Positions 1 through 7,791 of a DNA stretch of 64,000 nt are shown here, one piece after another. Every line of letters starts with the position of its first letter. The first letter of the stretch is position 1. Source of the stretch: Beijerinckiaceae bacterium (GTDB lineage Bacteria > Pseudomonadota > Alphaproteobacteria > Rhizobiales > Beijerinckiaceae). A program made the position numbers and the translations under genes. The stretch spans positions 62,001-126,000 of the forward strand of contig JAJPIC010000012.1 in assembly GCA_021324915.1 (NCBI GenBank). The letters run 5' to 3'. Below the pieces are notes generated by a model that was not told the origin of the DNA, ran no database searches, and was given only the letters and a program-made list of their open reading frames with translations.

Positions 1-19
1 GGCTGATCGATCCTAGAAT

Positions 20-97
20 TTTAGAGCGGGATTTGCGCGAAAAGCCGATATCCACTTTTTCGCATCCCGCTATCCACTTTTCGCATCCCGCTCTAAA
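20..97. repeat. REP-like palindromic element, module B, at the glyQ 3' end
   Basis: An inverted repeat runs from TTTAGAGCGGGA on the left to TCCCGCTCTAAA on the right. Inside lies a second stem, GCGAAAA with TTTTTCGC, around a loop containing GCCGATATCCAC. The right half carries an extra partial copy (TCCACTTTTCGCATCCCGCT). The same module recurs near 2275, 55688 and 55787. Its right edge supplies the TAG stop codon of glyQ (positions 93-95, minus strand). Confidence 0.85.
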
Positions 98-1073
98 CCG
101 CCGACTCCGCCTCTGCGCCCGCCCCACCCGCCTTTGTCTTCAACCATGCCCGGCCGCAAGCCTTTGCGAGTTCCCGCACCCGCAGAATATAGCTTTGCCG
201 CTCGGTGACTGAGATTACGCCGCGCGCGTCAAGGAGATTGAAAATATGCGAGGCCCTGATGCATTGATCATAGGCCGGTAGAACCAACAGATGCTGGGCG
301 TCGCGCTCGCCTTGCTTGAGCAGAGCCTTGCATTCGGCTTCCGCGTCCTTGAAATGCTGAACGAGCGCGCCGACGTCCGCCGCCTCGAAATTATAGCGCG
401 AATATTCCTCCTCGGCCTGTTTGAACACGTCGCCATAGGTGATCTTCTCGGCGCCGTCGCGGCCGTTGAAATTGAGCTCGAAGACGTTCTCGACACCTTG
501 CACATACATCGCCAGCCGTTCGAGCCCATAGGTCAGCTCGCCCGAGACCGGCGCGCATTCAATTCCAGCGACCTGCTGAAAGTAAGTGAATTGCGAGACT
601 TCCATTCCATCGCACCAGCATTCCCAGCCGAGCCCCCAGGCGCCGAGCGTCGGGCTTTCCCAATCGTCCTCGACGAAACGGATGTCGTGCATGGATAGAT
701 CGATGCCGATGGCTTCGAGCGAGCCGAGATAGAGATCCTGCAAATTCTCCGGCGAAGGCTTCAGGATCACCTGAAATTGGTAATAATGCTGGAGACGATT
801 GGGGTTTTCGCCATAGCGGCCGTCTTTAGGTCGGCGCGAGGGCTGCACGTAAGCGGCTTTCCACGCAAGCGGCCCCAGCGCGCGCAAAATGGTTGCCGGA
901 TGAAACGTGCCGGCGCCGACTTCCATGTCATAGGGCTGCAGGATCACGCAGCCTTGCGCCGCCCAGAATTTTTGCAGCGCGAGAATAAGGCCCTGGAAAG
1001 AGCGCGTCGGATCGAGCCAATCGGAATTGCGAGCTTGGGCGGCACGGGTCATGACAATGTCGTCGGGACTCAT
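93..1073 (-). CDS. glyQ: Glycyl-tRNA synthetase alpha subunit
   Basis: This is the catalytic alpha subunit of the bacterial alpha2-beta2 glycyl-tRNA synthetase, a cytosolic class II enzyme that charges tRNA-Gly. Family signatures are clear: [20 protein letters not shown] near residue 35, then [28 protein letters not shown], and [17 protein letters not shown] near residue 150. The length of 326 residues is slightly above the usual 290-310, owing to a few extra N-terminal residues and an Ala/Gly/Glu-rich tail. The beta subunit gene glyS would be expected just downstream, below position 1, and is not in the window. An in-frame ATG seven codons in is an alternative start, as no strong ribosome binding site precedes the first one. 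The stop codon lies inside a palindromic repeat. Confidence 0.97.
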   Translation of the reverse strand: MSPDDIVMTRAAQARNSDWLDPTRSFQGLILALQKFWAAQGCVILQPYDMEVGAGTFHPATILRALGPLAWKAAYVQPSRRPKDGRYGENPNRLQHYYQFQVILKPSPENLQDLYLGSLEAIGIDLSMHDIRFVEDDWESPTLGAWGLGWECWCDGMEVSQFTYFQQVAGIECAPVSGELTYGLERLAMYVQGVENVFELNFNGRDGAEKITYGDVFKQAEEEYSRYNFEAADVGALVQHFKDAEAECKALLKQGERDAQHLLVLPAYDQCIRASHIFNLLDARGVISVTERQSYILRVRELAKACGRAWLKTKAGGAGAEAESAV

Positions 1074-1223
1074 TATGCGGTTGCGGCGGGAAGGATAGGC
1101 TATTATGCTCCGCGCGCGCCGGTGAACGTCAAGCTATCTGACGCGCCGTAAGCAAATTTATACCAATAACGCGCATTTCGGGGGCGGTTCGCTGGTCTCA
1201 TTCCAGCCGCCTGGGAGGATTTT

Positions 1224-1430
1224 ATGCGGTCATTTCGTGACGTGATTATTGTGGCGTGCCTTCTCGGTTTGGTGGTAAGCGCGGCGACGACTGCCGCCGA
1301 AGCCGCACCCGCGGCAGGAATCAGTCAAGCAGCCTCATCGGTCCGCTCAGCCGAAACGTCACGCCCCACCGGTTCCTTCGTCGAAAAGGCGCTTTTGCAC
1401 TTCACCTCGCATCGCCATCATTATTGGTGA
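1224..1430 (+). CDS. Small exported protein of unknown function
   Basis: A 68-residue protein that I do not recognise. It is supported by a strong ribosome binding site (GGGAGGA, seven bases before the ATG) and by a clean signal peptide: MRSFRDVIIVACLLGLVVSA, followed by an Ala-rich region ending near AEAAPA, residues 1-30. The predicted mature part is only about 40 residues and ends in a basic aromatic tail, HFTSHRHHYW, with three histidines in the last five residues. It is probably periplasmic. It stands alone between glyQ (divergent) and a convergent methyltransferase gene. The histidine tail could bind metal, but that is only a guess. Confidence 0.65.
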   Translation: MRSFRDVIIVACLLGLVVSAATTAAEAAPAAGISQAASSVRSAETSRPTGSFVEKALLHFTSHRHHYW

Positions 1431-1448
1431 ACAGCTCGCCGCCCGAAC

Positions 1449-2201
1449 TCACCAATTGATCAGCGCTTCGCCGCGATTAACTTTCTCGATTTGAGCCTGA
1501 AATCCCTGCGCGTCATGCAAGACGAGCGCGGGCGCGATTTTGAGCGGAGCGCGGCTGCCTTTTTTGGCGCGCAACAGAATTCGATGGGCCGGCGCTTCGC
1601 TGCGCGCCTGGATCGGCAGAAGGGTCAGCGCACCGGCGGAACTCGTGACGGAGGCGAGGAGCTCCGTCAGCGCATCCGGCCGGTGGATCATGAGGAAGAG
1701 GCCGCCCTCCTCCAGCAAAGCCATCGATGCGGCAATCCATCGGGCGAGCGGGTCCGTGCCTGAAAAAGGCATGGCATAGGCTGAACGCTTGGCCTCCGAT
1801 TGCGGGAGCCGGACCCGTGCCGGATCGAAATGCGGCGGATTCGTGATCACGAGGCGCGCGGAAGCTGCCGCGAGACCGGCTCTCTCGAGGCTCGCGAAAT
1901 CGAGAAGATCGGCCTCGTAGACATGGCCGCGCTCAGCAAGGCCATTCAGCGCGAGGTTCTCCCGCGCAAGCGCCGCGGTGGCCGGATCATTCTCGATGAG
2001 CCCGATTGTGATCCCCGGCCGAAGCACGGCGAGCGCAAGGCCCGCCGCCCCCACTCCCGCGCCGATATCCAGCGCAAGGCCGTCAAGGTCTTGCGGAGCC
2101 GCTGCCGCAAGCAAAATGGCGTCCGTGCCGGCACGGTGGCCTTCGACCGGCTGGCGCAATTGAAGCCGGCCCCCGAGAAAGCGATCGAGGCTGATCGGCA
2201 T
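1449..2201 (-). CDS. tRNA1(Val) adenine-N6-methyltransferase-like protein (TrmN6/YfiC family)
   Basis: A 250-residue SAM-dependent methyltransferase of the MTS (small methyltransferase) superfamily. Motif I is LDIGAGVGAAGLALA at residues 45-58, an acidic residue follows beta 2 (LIENDP, residue 70), and the N6-adenine or glutamine methyltransferase motif NPPHF is at 121-125. The N-terminus, LGGRLQLRQPVEGHRAGTDAIL, is typical of YfiC/TrmN6 proteins, which methylate A37 of tRNA1(Val) in E. coli. It lies downstream of the DUF2007 gene on the same strand, with a repeat pair between them. The exact RNA substrate is inferred from the family only; HemK-like protein methylation is less likely because the motif is NPPH rather than NPPY. 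Confidence 0.85.
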   Translation of the reverse strand: MPISLDRFLGGRLQLRQPVEGHRAGTDAILLAAAAPQDLDGLALDIGAGVGAAGLALAVLRPGITIGLIENDPATAALARENLALNGLAERGHVYEADLLDFASLERAGLAAASARLVITNPPHFDPARVRLPQSEAKRSAYAMPFSGTDPLARWIAASMALLEEGGLFLMIHRPDALTELLASVTSSAGALTLLPIQARSEAPAHRILLRAKKGSRAPLKIAPALVLHDAQGFQAQIEKVNRGEALINW

Positions 2202-2206
2202 GGTCC

Positions 2207-2262
2207 TAGATCACGATGCTTCCGGATCGGATCGATCCAAAAGCAGTGAACGTGATCGATTC
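2207..2262. repeat. Module A palindrome (GATCACGATGC...AACGTGATC)
   Basis: An inverted repeat whose arms read GATCACGATGCTT and AAAAGCAGTGAACGTGATC around GGATCGGATCGATCC. The closest relatives in the window are at 43962 and 55739. It is followed directly by module B at 2273. It lies between the DUF2007 and methyltransferase genes. Confidence 0.8.
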
Positions 2263-2272
2263 TAAAGATCTA

Positions 2273-2325
2273 GAGCGGGACTGGCGCGAATATCCGGAGC
2301 CCGCTTTTTCGCATCCCGCTCTAGC
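2273..2325. repeat. REP-like module B at the DUF2007 gene 3' end
   Basis: The arms CTAGAGCGGGA and TCCCGCTCTAG enclose a degraded inner part (GGCGCGAATATCCGG...CTTTTTCGC). The right edge contributes the TAG stop codon (2321-2323, minus strand) of the DUF2007 gene, in the same phase as seen at glyQ. Confidence 0.8.
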
Positions 2326-2548
2326 CGACATCGCGCAATTCCGCGGCAAACCCCGCCTGTAAAAGCGTTCGGCGCGCCCTTGCGGCATCTTCGCTTTGCA
2401 CGAGAACCCGGCGCGGCAGGAAGCCGAGCGAACCTTCCAGCGCACTCATGAATTGGTCGGCGACGAAAATCTCGATTCCGCTATCTGCCAGAATGGCTTC
2501 GACCGCCGAGATAAGTACGAGATCATTGGTGCGTAAAAGTTCGATCAT
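2321..2548 (-). CDS. DUF2007 protein (putative signal-transducing protein)
   Basis: A 75-residue protein of the DUF2007 family, annotated in databases as 'putative prokaryotic signal transducing protein' without an established function. The typical pattern is visible: MIELLRTNDLVLISAVEAIL at the start, a central GIEIFVADQFMS, then RRVLVQSEDAARARRTL towards the C-terminus. The start is supported by AAGGA six bases upstream of the ATG. It is divergent from the polyprenyl synthase gene and upstream of the tRNA-methyltransferase-like gene, a neighbourhood I associate with Rhizobiales genomes. The stop codon is formed by a repeat. Confidence 0.85.
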   Translation of the reverse strand: MIELLRTNDLVLISAVEAILADSGIEIFVADQFMSALEGSLGFLPRRVLVQSEDAARARRTLLQAGFAAELRDVG

Positions 2549-2903
2549 GAGTCCTTAAATTATAGCTTCTCGCGCATTCTTCCAAATGGATCCGGCCCTA
2601 TTCCAAAAAGGCTAAACCTTCTCAAAGTCCGGCGCGAGCCTCAATTCTCGGCGCTATCTTCGGGCAAAACCATCGCCTCTGGGACAATCTGTCATTCATT
2701 AGGCCGTTTCTCGCGAACTCGGCAGGTTGCAGCAAGCCCGTTGGCGCCTTAATTTGCGCTCGGGCAGGATGACGTTCGGGTGACCCACGATCCCGCTCTA
2801 GGTTTGTTGAGCACGACCTTTCGGAAACTGGTTCCCACTTTTCCGGGGCGTGCTTTAATCTGCGCTTTCCTGATGGGGCGCGTGGCGGGAGGAGAGCGGG
2901 ACC
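2549..2903. other. Divergent intergenic region with a REP-like hairpin
   Basis: 355 bases between the divergent DUF2007 and polyprenyl synthase genes. They must hold both promoters, but no convincing -35/-10 pair can be assigned by eye. The only clear structure is the module C hairpin at 2810-2854, annotated separately. No coding sequence is supported. Confidence 0.5.
2810..2854. repeat. REP-like module C hairpin
   Basis: The outer arms are AGCACG and CGTGCT. The inner arms are CGGAAA and TTTCCG, around a loop reading CTGGTTCCCAC. The design is the same as modules B and D, with different stem bases. It lies about 50 bases upstream of the polyprenyl synthase start. Confidence 0.7.
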
Positions 2904-3917
2904 TTGGGCGTCGTAATACCTCTCGAGGACGTGGCCCGCGAAAGCCAGGTCGAGCCGCTCGCCGCGCTTGTCGGCGCGGACATGGCGCGGGTCAATCAGA
3001 CGATCCTGCTGCATGCCGCCTCCCACGTCGAGATGATTCCGGAAATCGCCAATCATCTCATCTCTTCCGGCGGCAAGCGGCTGCGCCCGATGCTCACTCT
3101 GGCGACGGCGGGTCTCTGCGGCTATTGCGGCGACGGGCATATCAAGCTCGCCGCGGCCGTCGAATTCATGCATACGGCGACCCTGCTGCACGACGACGTC
3201 GTCGATGAAAGCGACATGCGCCGCGGCAAGCTCGCGGCGCGCATGCTCTGGGGGAACGAAGCAACCGTCCTCGTCGGCGATTATCTGCTCGGCCAGGCCT
3301 TCAAGATGATGGTCGAGGTCGGCAGCCTTCAAAGCCTCGAAGTTCTCTCCTCCGCCGCCGTTGTCATCGCCGAAGGCGAGGTCATGCAGCTTGCCGCGGC
3401 GAAGGACACCGAGACCAGCGAAGACGATTATCTCGCGGTGATCCGCGCCAAGACGGCTGCGCTTTTCAGTGCCGCCGCAGAAGTCGGCCCCATCCTCGCC
3501 CGCCGGCCGAAGGCCGAGATCGTCGCCTGCCGCGGCTATGGCCTCAACCTCGGCATCGCTTTTCAATTGATCGACGATGCGCTCGATTATGGTGGCACGT
3601 CGGCCAAGCTCGGCAAGAACGTCGGCGATGATTTTCGCGAAGGCAAGATCACGCTGCCCGTCGTCCTCTCTTTCCGCCGCGGCTCGGAGAAAGAGCGCGC
3701 ATTCTGGCGCCGCACGCTGGAAAAAGGCGAGATCGGCGAAGGCGATCTCGAGGCTGCGATCGCCACGATCCACAAACATCGCGCGCTGGAAGACACGGTC
3801 GAGCGCGCCCGCCATTACGGGGCGATGGCGCGCGATGCGCTCGAACTCTTCCCCGCGTCGGCGTGGAAATCGGCGCTGATCGACGTCGTCGATTTCTGCA
3901 TCGACCGGGTGCATTGA
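2904..3917 (+). CDS. ispB: Long-chain polyprenyl diphosphate synthase (octaprenyl/decaprenyl type)
   Basis: A trans-prenyltransferase of 337 residues that extends farnesyl diphosphate with isopentenyl diphosphate to make the side chain of ubiquinone. It has the KRLRP substrate motif at 59-63, the first aspartate-rich motif DDVVDES at 97-103 with the RRG arginines after it, and the second, QLIDDALDY, at 221-229. A lysine follows in KNVGDDFREGKITLP. The start chosen is TTG at 2904, because GGGAGGAGAG lies seven bases upstream; an in-frame ATG at residue 27 is less well placed. Chain length (C40 or C50) cannot be read from the sequence. The ICMT-like gene follows 24 bases later and may be cotranscribed. 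Confidence 0.93.
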   Translation: MGVVIPLEDVARESQVEPLAALVGADMARVNQTILLHAASHVEMIPEIANHLISSGGKRLRPMLTLATAGLCGYCGDGHIKLAAAVEFMHTATLLHDDVVDESDMRRGKLAARMLWGNEATVLVGDYLLGQAFKMMVEVGSLQSLEVLSSAAVVIAEGEVMQLAAAKDTETSEDDYLAVIRAKTAALFSAAAEVGPILARRPKAEIVACRGYGLNLGIAFQLIDDALDYGGTSAKLGKNVGDDFREGKITLPVVLSFRRGSEKERAFWRRTLEKGEIGEGDLEAAIATIHKHRALEDTVERARHYGAMARDALELFPASAWKSALIDVVDFCIDRVH

Positions 3918-3941
3918 GGCGCATTTCGGCGCAGTGAAGCG

Positions 3942-4592
3942 ATGTTTGCGAGAATCACCCTCGTCGCCGTCCTCCTCATTATTCAGTTCGGCCTCGCCAT
4001 TCTCGGCTGGGGCGGATTCGAGCCGTTCTTTTCCCATCCCGCCTTCGTCGTGCTCCTCGTCCTTAGCATTCTCTTGAGCATCGTCTCGCTGTTCAGCGAA
4101 GGGAACTTGAGCTCGGGCGAGCGGGAGGATCGTTCCAATCGCTGGGTCTTTATTGCGTTCGCGATCGTTGCGCTTCTGAGCGCCTACGTGCCCGCCTATA
4201 CGGATAGAGGGAACATCTGGACCATCGACGGCGAGACGATACGCTGGTTCGGCATTTTTCTCGTTCTCACAGGAAGTGTCGTGCGGCTCTGGCCGGTTTT
4301 CGTGCTGGGCAATCGTTTCAGCGGCCTGGTCGCCATCCAGGCGGAGCATCGTCTGGTCACGACCGGAATTTACGGCACGATCCGCAATCCGAGCTATCTC
4401 GGCCTCATCATCACCGCTTTCGGCTGGGCGCTCGTCTTCCGCTCCGGCATCGGTCTCATACTCGCGGCATTCAATATTCCGATTCTGATCGGGCGCATGA
4501 ATGCCGAAGAGAGATTGCTGCGCGGACAATTCGGCGCCGAATACGACGCCTATGTCGCGCGCACTTGGCGTCTGATCCCATACGTCTATTGA
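3942..4592 (+). CDS. ICMT/phospholipid-methyltransferase-like integral membrane protein
   Basis: A 216-residue membrane protein with hydrophobic segments near 5-22, 34-51, 68-83, 103-122 and 153-185. The C-terminal half carries the signature of the isoprenylcysteine carboxyl methyltransferase / PEMT family: RLVTTGIYGTIRNPSYLG (137-154), the amphipathic RMNAEERLLRGQFGAEYDAY (185-204), and R-LIP at the end. These residues form the SAM pocket in the family. Bacterial members methylate unknown, probably lipid-like, substrates. It lies 24 bases after the polyprenyl synthase gene, so a link to isoprenoid lipids is attractive but unproven. The stop codon is followed within four bases by repeated hairpins. 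Confidence 0.8.
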   Translation: MFARITLVAVLLIIQFGLAILGWGGFEPFFSHPAFVVLLVLSILLSIVSLFSEGNLSSGEREDRSNRWVFIAFAIVALLSAYVPAYTDRGNIWTIDGETIRWFGIFLVLTGSVVRLWPVFVLGNRFSGLVAIQAEHRLVTTGIYGTIRNPSYLGLIITAFGWALVFRSGIGLILAAFNIPILIGRMNAEERLLRGQFGAEYDAYVARTWRLIPYVY

Positions 4593-4595
4593 TAC

Positions 4596-4688
4596 GCAAA
4601 ATCGCAACCGGTACCCACTTTTGGGTCCGATGCGTTTTCTTAACATCGGATTCTTCCCAAAACCGGTACCCACTTTTGGGTCCGATGC
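4596..4688. repeat. Two tandem REP-like module D copies between convergent genes
   Basis: A partial copy (4596-4634) and a full copy (4643-4688) share the block AACCGGTACCCACTTTTGGG followed by TCCGATGC. The full copy has outer arms CATCGGA and TCCGATG and inner arms CCCAAAA and TTTTGGG. The pair fills almost the whole space between the stop codon of the ICMT-like gene (4590-4592) and that of ispE (4689-4691). It could serve as a two-way transcript end. Confidence 0.85.
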
Positions 4689-5564
4689 TCAATTCAGCAT
4701 CGCCGCTTTCACCCACCAATCGCGATGCGCATCGAGGATCGTCTTTTTGGCGCGCGCGACAGCGCGGCAGTCGGCGAAAATGCCGAAACATGTCGCACCC
4801 GACCCGGACATGCGGGCGAGCCGGCAACCGGGAGCAGCGGCGAGCACCGCGAGCACATCACTGACGATCGGCGCGAGCACGCAGGCCGCATCCTCCATAT
4901 CGTTGCGACTCTTGCGCAGAGCCGCGATCAATGTCTCGAAGTCGAGATTGGACGAAATCACCGGATGCGAACCGAAGGATGTCCTGGTGCCCGGCGCGAT
5001 CTTCATCCGCGCGAAAACGGATTTCGTCTCGAGCTTCTGGCGTGGATTGACGATCAAGACCGGCAGAGGCGGCAAGGAAAGGATCGGGCCAAGCTTTTCG
5101 CCGATGCCGGCCATCATGCGCGCCTGCGCATCGAGGCAGACGGGCACGTCGGCGCCGGTTGTGCGCGCCGCTTCGAGGAGCCGCGGATCGTCGGCAGAGA
5201 GCGCATTGGCACGTGCCGCGAGCCGCAGCGCCGCTGCTGCATCGGAAGAGCCGCCGCCGATCCCCGCCGCGACCGGCAGGTTCTTGGTCAGATGCAAGGT
5301 GCCGAGCTTGAGGCCTTCTACGCGCTCGGCAAGATTACGAACTGCTTTTACCGCGAGATTGTCTTCGAGCGTGCCGGAATCCGCCGCCGTCGGCCCGTCG
5401 AGGACGAAGCGCAAACTCTCGCCCGGCGTCCAGGACAAGAGATCGCCGCTGCGCGTAAAGGCTACCAGGCTTTCGAGCTCGTGATAACCGTCGTCCCGCC
5501 GCCCGAGGACATGCAGGCTGAGATTGATCTTGGCGGGCGCGCGTTCGACGAGAGAATGAGACAC
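4689..5564 (-). CDS. ispE: 4-diphosphocytidyl-2-C-methyl-D-erythritol kinase
   Basis: A GHMP kinase of 291 residues in the cytosolic MEP (non-mevalonate) isoprenoid pathway. It phosphorylates CDP-methylerythritol at the 2-hydroxyl using ATP. Visible motifs are PAKINLSL (10-17), GYHELES (26-32, substrate side), and the ATP loop LPVAAGIGGGSSDAAAAL (96-112), with a C-terminal GSGATCFG glycine motif. The stop codon TGA directly abuts a module D repeat. The upstream TPR gene is on the same strand, but a hairpin lies between them. The window also contains dxs (the first MEP step) and a polyprenyl synthase. Confidence 0.96.
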   Translation of the reverse strand: MSHSLVERAPAKINLSLHVLGRRDDGYHELESLVAFTRSGDLLSWTPGESLRFVLDGPTAADSGTLEDNLAVKAVRNLAERVEGLKLGTLHLTKNLPVAAGIGGGSSDAAAALRLAARANALSADDPRLLEAARTTGADVPVCLDAQARMMAGIGEKLGPILSLPPLPVLIVNPRQKLETKSVFARMKIAPGTRTSFGSHPVISSNLDFETLIAALRKSRNDMEDAACVLAPIVSDVLAVLAAAPGCRLARMSGSGATCFGIFADCRAVARAKKTILDAHRDWWVKAAMLN

Positions 5565-5577
5565 GGGCAGAAATCAT

Positions 5578-5608
5578 GAGGGCCTGCGCGGGAGAAGCGC
5601 AAGCCCTC
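5578..5608 (-). terminator. Hairpin after the TPR gene, possible terminator
   Basis: The arms GAGGGCCTGCGC and GCGCAAGCCCTC form a 12-pair stem with one G-U pair and a seven-base loop. It sits between the end of the TPR gene and the start of ispE, both on the minus strand. There is no proper run of T, so factor-independent termination is uncertain. Confidence 0.5.
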
Positions 5609-5636
5609 TTATCACGTCCGGCAAAGCGAAGAGAGT

Positions 5637-7436
5637 TCAGCCGCCGTTCTGCTTGCGATCGGCATCGGCCGCGGCGGGCTTCACATCGCTGACCGGCGTC
5701 ACCGGCTTTGCGTCCGCGGCTTTGGCCTTATCGTCGAGCCCATGCGCGATCTTGCCCAGGATTCTCGGCAGGTCCTCCTTCTCGGGCCCGAGGTCGCGCG
5801 CATGATTCCATTGGAAATGCGCTTCGAGCTTGCGTCCAACCCGCCAATAGGCATCGCCGAGATGTTCATTGATCAGCGGGTCGGAAGGCTTCAGATCGAT
5901 CGCCCGCTCCAGCTCTTTGACCGCTGCATCGTAATGACCGAGCTTGTAGTCGGCCCAGCCGAGGCTGTCGACGATATAGCCGTCGGTCGGTCTCAGCTCC
6001 ACGGCGCGCTGCAACATCGGCAGCGCCTCCTCGAGATTGACGCCCTTATCGACCCAGCTATAGCCGAGATAGTTCAGCACCAGCGGCTGATCGGGGAAAA
6101 GTTCGAGCGCGTGTTTGAAGTCGGCTTCCGCCGGCGGCCAATCCTTTTCCCGCTCATAGGCAATGCCGCGGAAATAGAAGAGCGGCCAGTTGGCTTTTTC
6201 CGGCTTGGTCGAACGGTCGATCGCTTTCGTATAGGTCGCGACCGCATCGGCGTAATGATCGTGCGCGCGCTCCAGATTGCCCAGCGCCGAAAGGGCCGAA
6301 TCGTCGCTCGGATGTTCCTCGACCAGGTTGCCGAGATATTTTATCGCATCGTCGGTCTTCCCGAGGCTTTCGAGCACCTGCGCGACTTCGACGTCTGCGG
6401 TCAGCCGCAACGGGTCGTCCTGCGGCACCGCCTGGTAGACGTCGATCGCTTGCTCATATTGCTTGATCCGCTCGTAGATGTCGCCGAGCGTGAGAATGGC
6501 GAGACTGTTCTGCGGATCGAGATAGAGCGAAAGCCGCAGGTAGATGAGACCGGCGAGATCGTCGCCCTGTCTGCCGCCTGCCGCGCCGAGCCCGTAGAGG
6601 ACTTCCGCCGCGCCCTGATCGACGTTCTTGACCAATGCAGGCAGAGTCTTGCCCGCCTTGAGATCGGCAAGCGCCGCTTTGACGATCGGGTGATCGGGCA
6701 GGATCTGATCGAAGGCCTCGTAAGCACGAATCGCTTCCTCGCGATCGCCTTGGCGGCTCATGAAGCGCGCATAAGCGTCGACGAGGCGCAGCGTGTTCTT
6801 GTCGGTGGCATAGGCTTCCTGGAACCATTTCGTCGCGTCGGTCGTATTGCCGAGCATCGCCGAGATGAGCGCCTTGTGATAGTCGCGGAACACCGCGAAA
6901 TTATCGTCGTGCAGCTGGTCGATGTTCTCGAGCGCACGCCGCGTCGAGCCCACCGCCGCATAACACCAAGCCGAAAGGAGCGTCGCAGTCAGATCGGGCT
7001 GACCGTTCGCGCCTCGGGCAAAATGACTGCGCGCGCTGGTAAATTGATGCGCCTTCAGCGCCCGTACGCCGAGCGCGAGTTGCGCCAAGCCATTCGCCGG
7101 GTCATGCGCGACGAGCCGTTCGGCGAGCCCGAAGGCCTCTTGCATATCGCCGTTCGAAACCGTGGCGACAAAGGCGCGCTCGATGAGATCCTTATTCTCC
7201 GGATCGAAACGCAAGGCCTCGCGGAAAAAAGTCGCCGCCGCAACCGTATCGCGCTCGGAGCCTGCAACAACCGCTGCGAGATAATTGCCGGCCGGGCTGT
7301 CGCCGACTTCGAACGGCGCCGCCACGGCGATGTTTTCATGGGTCTTTGCCGCCGCCGGGATCAATGTTGCGGGCAAGACAAGCGCAGCCAAGCTTATGGA
7401 AATGAGCGCGTGCGGTGCGAGACGATGCAAAGGCAA
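5637..7436 (-). CDS. Exported tetratricopeptide-repeat protein
   Basis: A protein of about 599 residues made almost wholly of TPR units. Consensus repeats can be read at, for example, DAVATYTKAIDRS, WPPAEADFKHALELFPDQP, EALPMLQRAVELRPTDG and AVKELERAIDLKPSDPLINE. The start is placed at a TTG codon (7436) because GGAGGA lies seven bases before it, and translation from there begins directly with a signal peptide, LPLHRLAPHALISISLAALV, ending near PAAAK. A longer reading frame would put 23 unlikely residues ahead of the signal. It is probably periplasmic and a scaffold for protein contacts; it resembles alphaproteobacterial TPR proteins found next to ispE. No partner can be named from the sequence. 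Confidence 0.85.
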   Translation of the reverse strand: MPLHRLAPHALISISLAALVLPATLIPAAAKTHENIAVAAPFEVGDSPAGNYLAAVVAGSERDTVAAATFFREALRFDPENKDLIERAFVATVSNGDMQEAFGLAERLVAHDPANGLAQLALGVRALKAHQFTSARSHFARGANGQPDLTATLLSAWCYAAVGSTRRALENIDQLHDDNFAVFRDYHKALISAMLGNTTDATKWFQEAYATDKNTLRLVDAYARFMSRQGDREEAIRAYEAFDQILPDHPIVKAALADLKAGKTLPALVKNVDQGAAEVLYGLGAAGGRQGDDLAGLIYLRLSLYLDPQNSLAILTLGDIYERIKQYEQAIDVYQAVPQDDPLRLTADVEVAQVLESLGKTDDAIKYLGNLVEEHPSDDSALSALGNLERAHDHYADAVATYTKAIDRSTKPEKANWPLFYFRGIAYEREKDWPPAEADFKHALELFPDQPLVLNYLGYSWVDKGVNLEEALPMLQRAVELRPTDGYIVDSLGWADYKLGHYDAAVKELERAIDLKPSDPLINEHLGDAYWRVGRKLEAHFQWNHARDLGPEKEDLPRILGKIAHGLDDKAKAADAKPVTPVSDVKPAAADADRKQNGG

Positions 7437-7791
7437 GCTCCGGTCCTCCAGGATGTTCGGGGTTCTCGGCCGGCACGCAGGCATGCGCATCGCGGCGGGA
7501 CGCACCCCCAGCTTCGACCCGCCAGGCGCAACGCGGTCGATTGCGCGCAGAGCTTACGCCGAAACTTGAACTTTGTGAAATGCCCCCGGTCCGATAGTCC
7601 GGCCCAGTGCCACTCGAATTATTATCGGCGTGAAAATGGCCGTTTTGCGTTGCAACGGCAAATCAAGTCTTTGGACGAAAAAATTCTCGCGGCGCCTCGT
7701 CGCGCGGGGACTTGCCCTCGGCGCCCCTGCAATCGTTTGAACATGCCCGGCTTTCGCCCAAACGGAGCTTTACCGTCGCTTCTGGCCGATC
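7437..7791. other. Intergenic region upstream of the TPR gene
   Basis: 355 bases between two minus-strand genes, holding the promoter of the TPR gene and the 3' end of the SleB-like gene. An imperfect hairpin lies at 7639-7659 (GCCGTTTTGC with GCAACGGC), about 130 bases after the SleB-like stop. I see no open gene and no repeat of the A-D families. Confidence 0.4.

Noticed and set aside
2622-4673. Long open frame on the minus strand (683 codons) across the polyprenyl synthase and ICMT-like genes
   Set aside because: It is antisense to two genes with clear motifs. High GC and codon bias leave the opposite strand without stops; the translation is rich in Arg, Asp and Glu and shows no domain.
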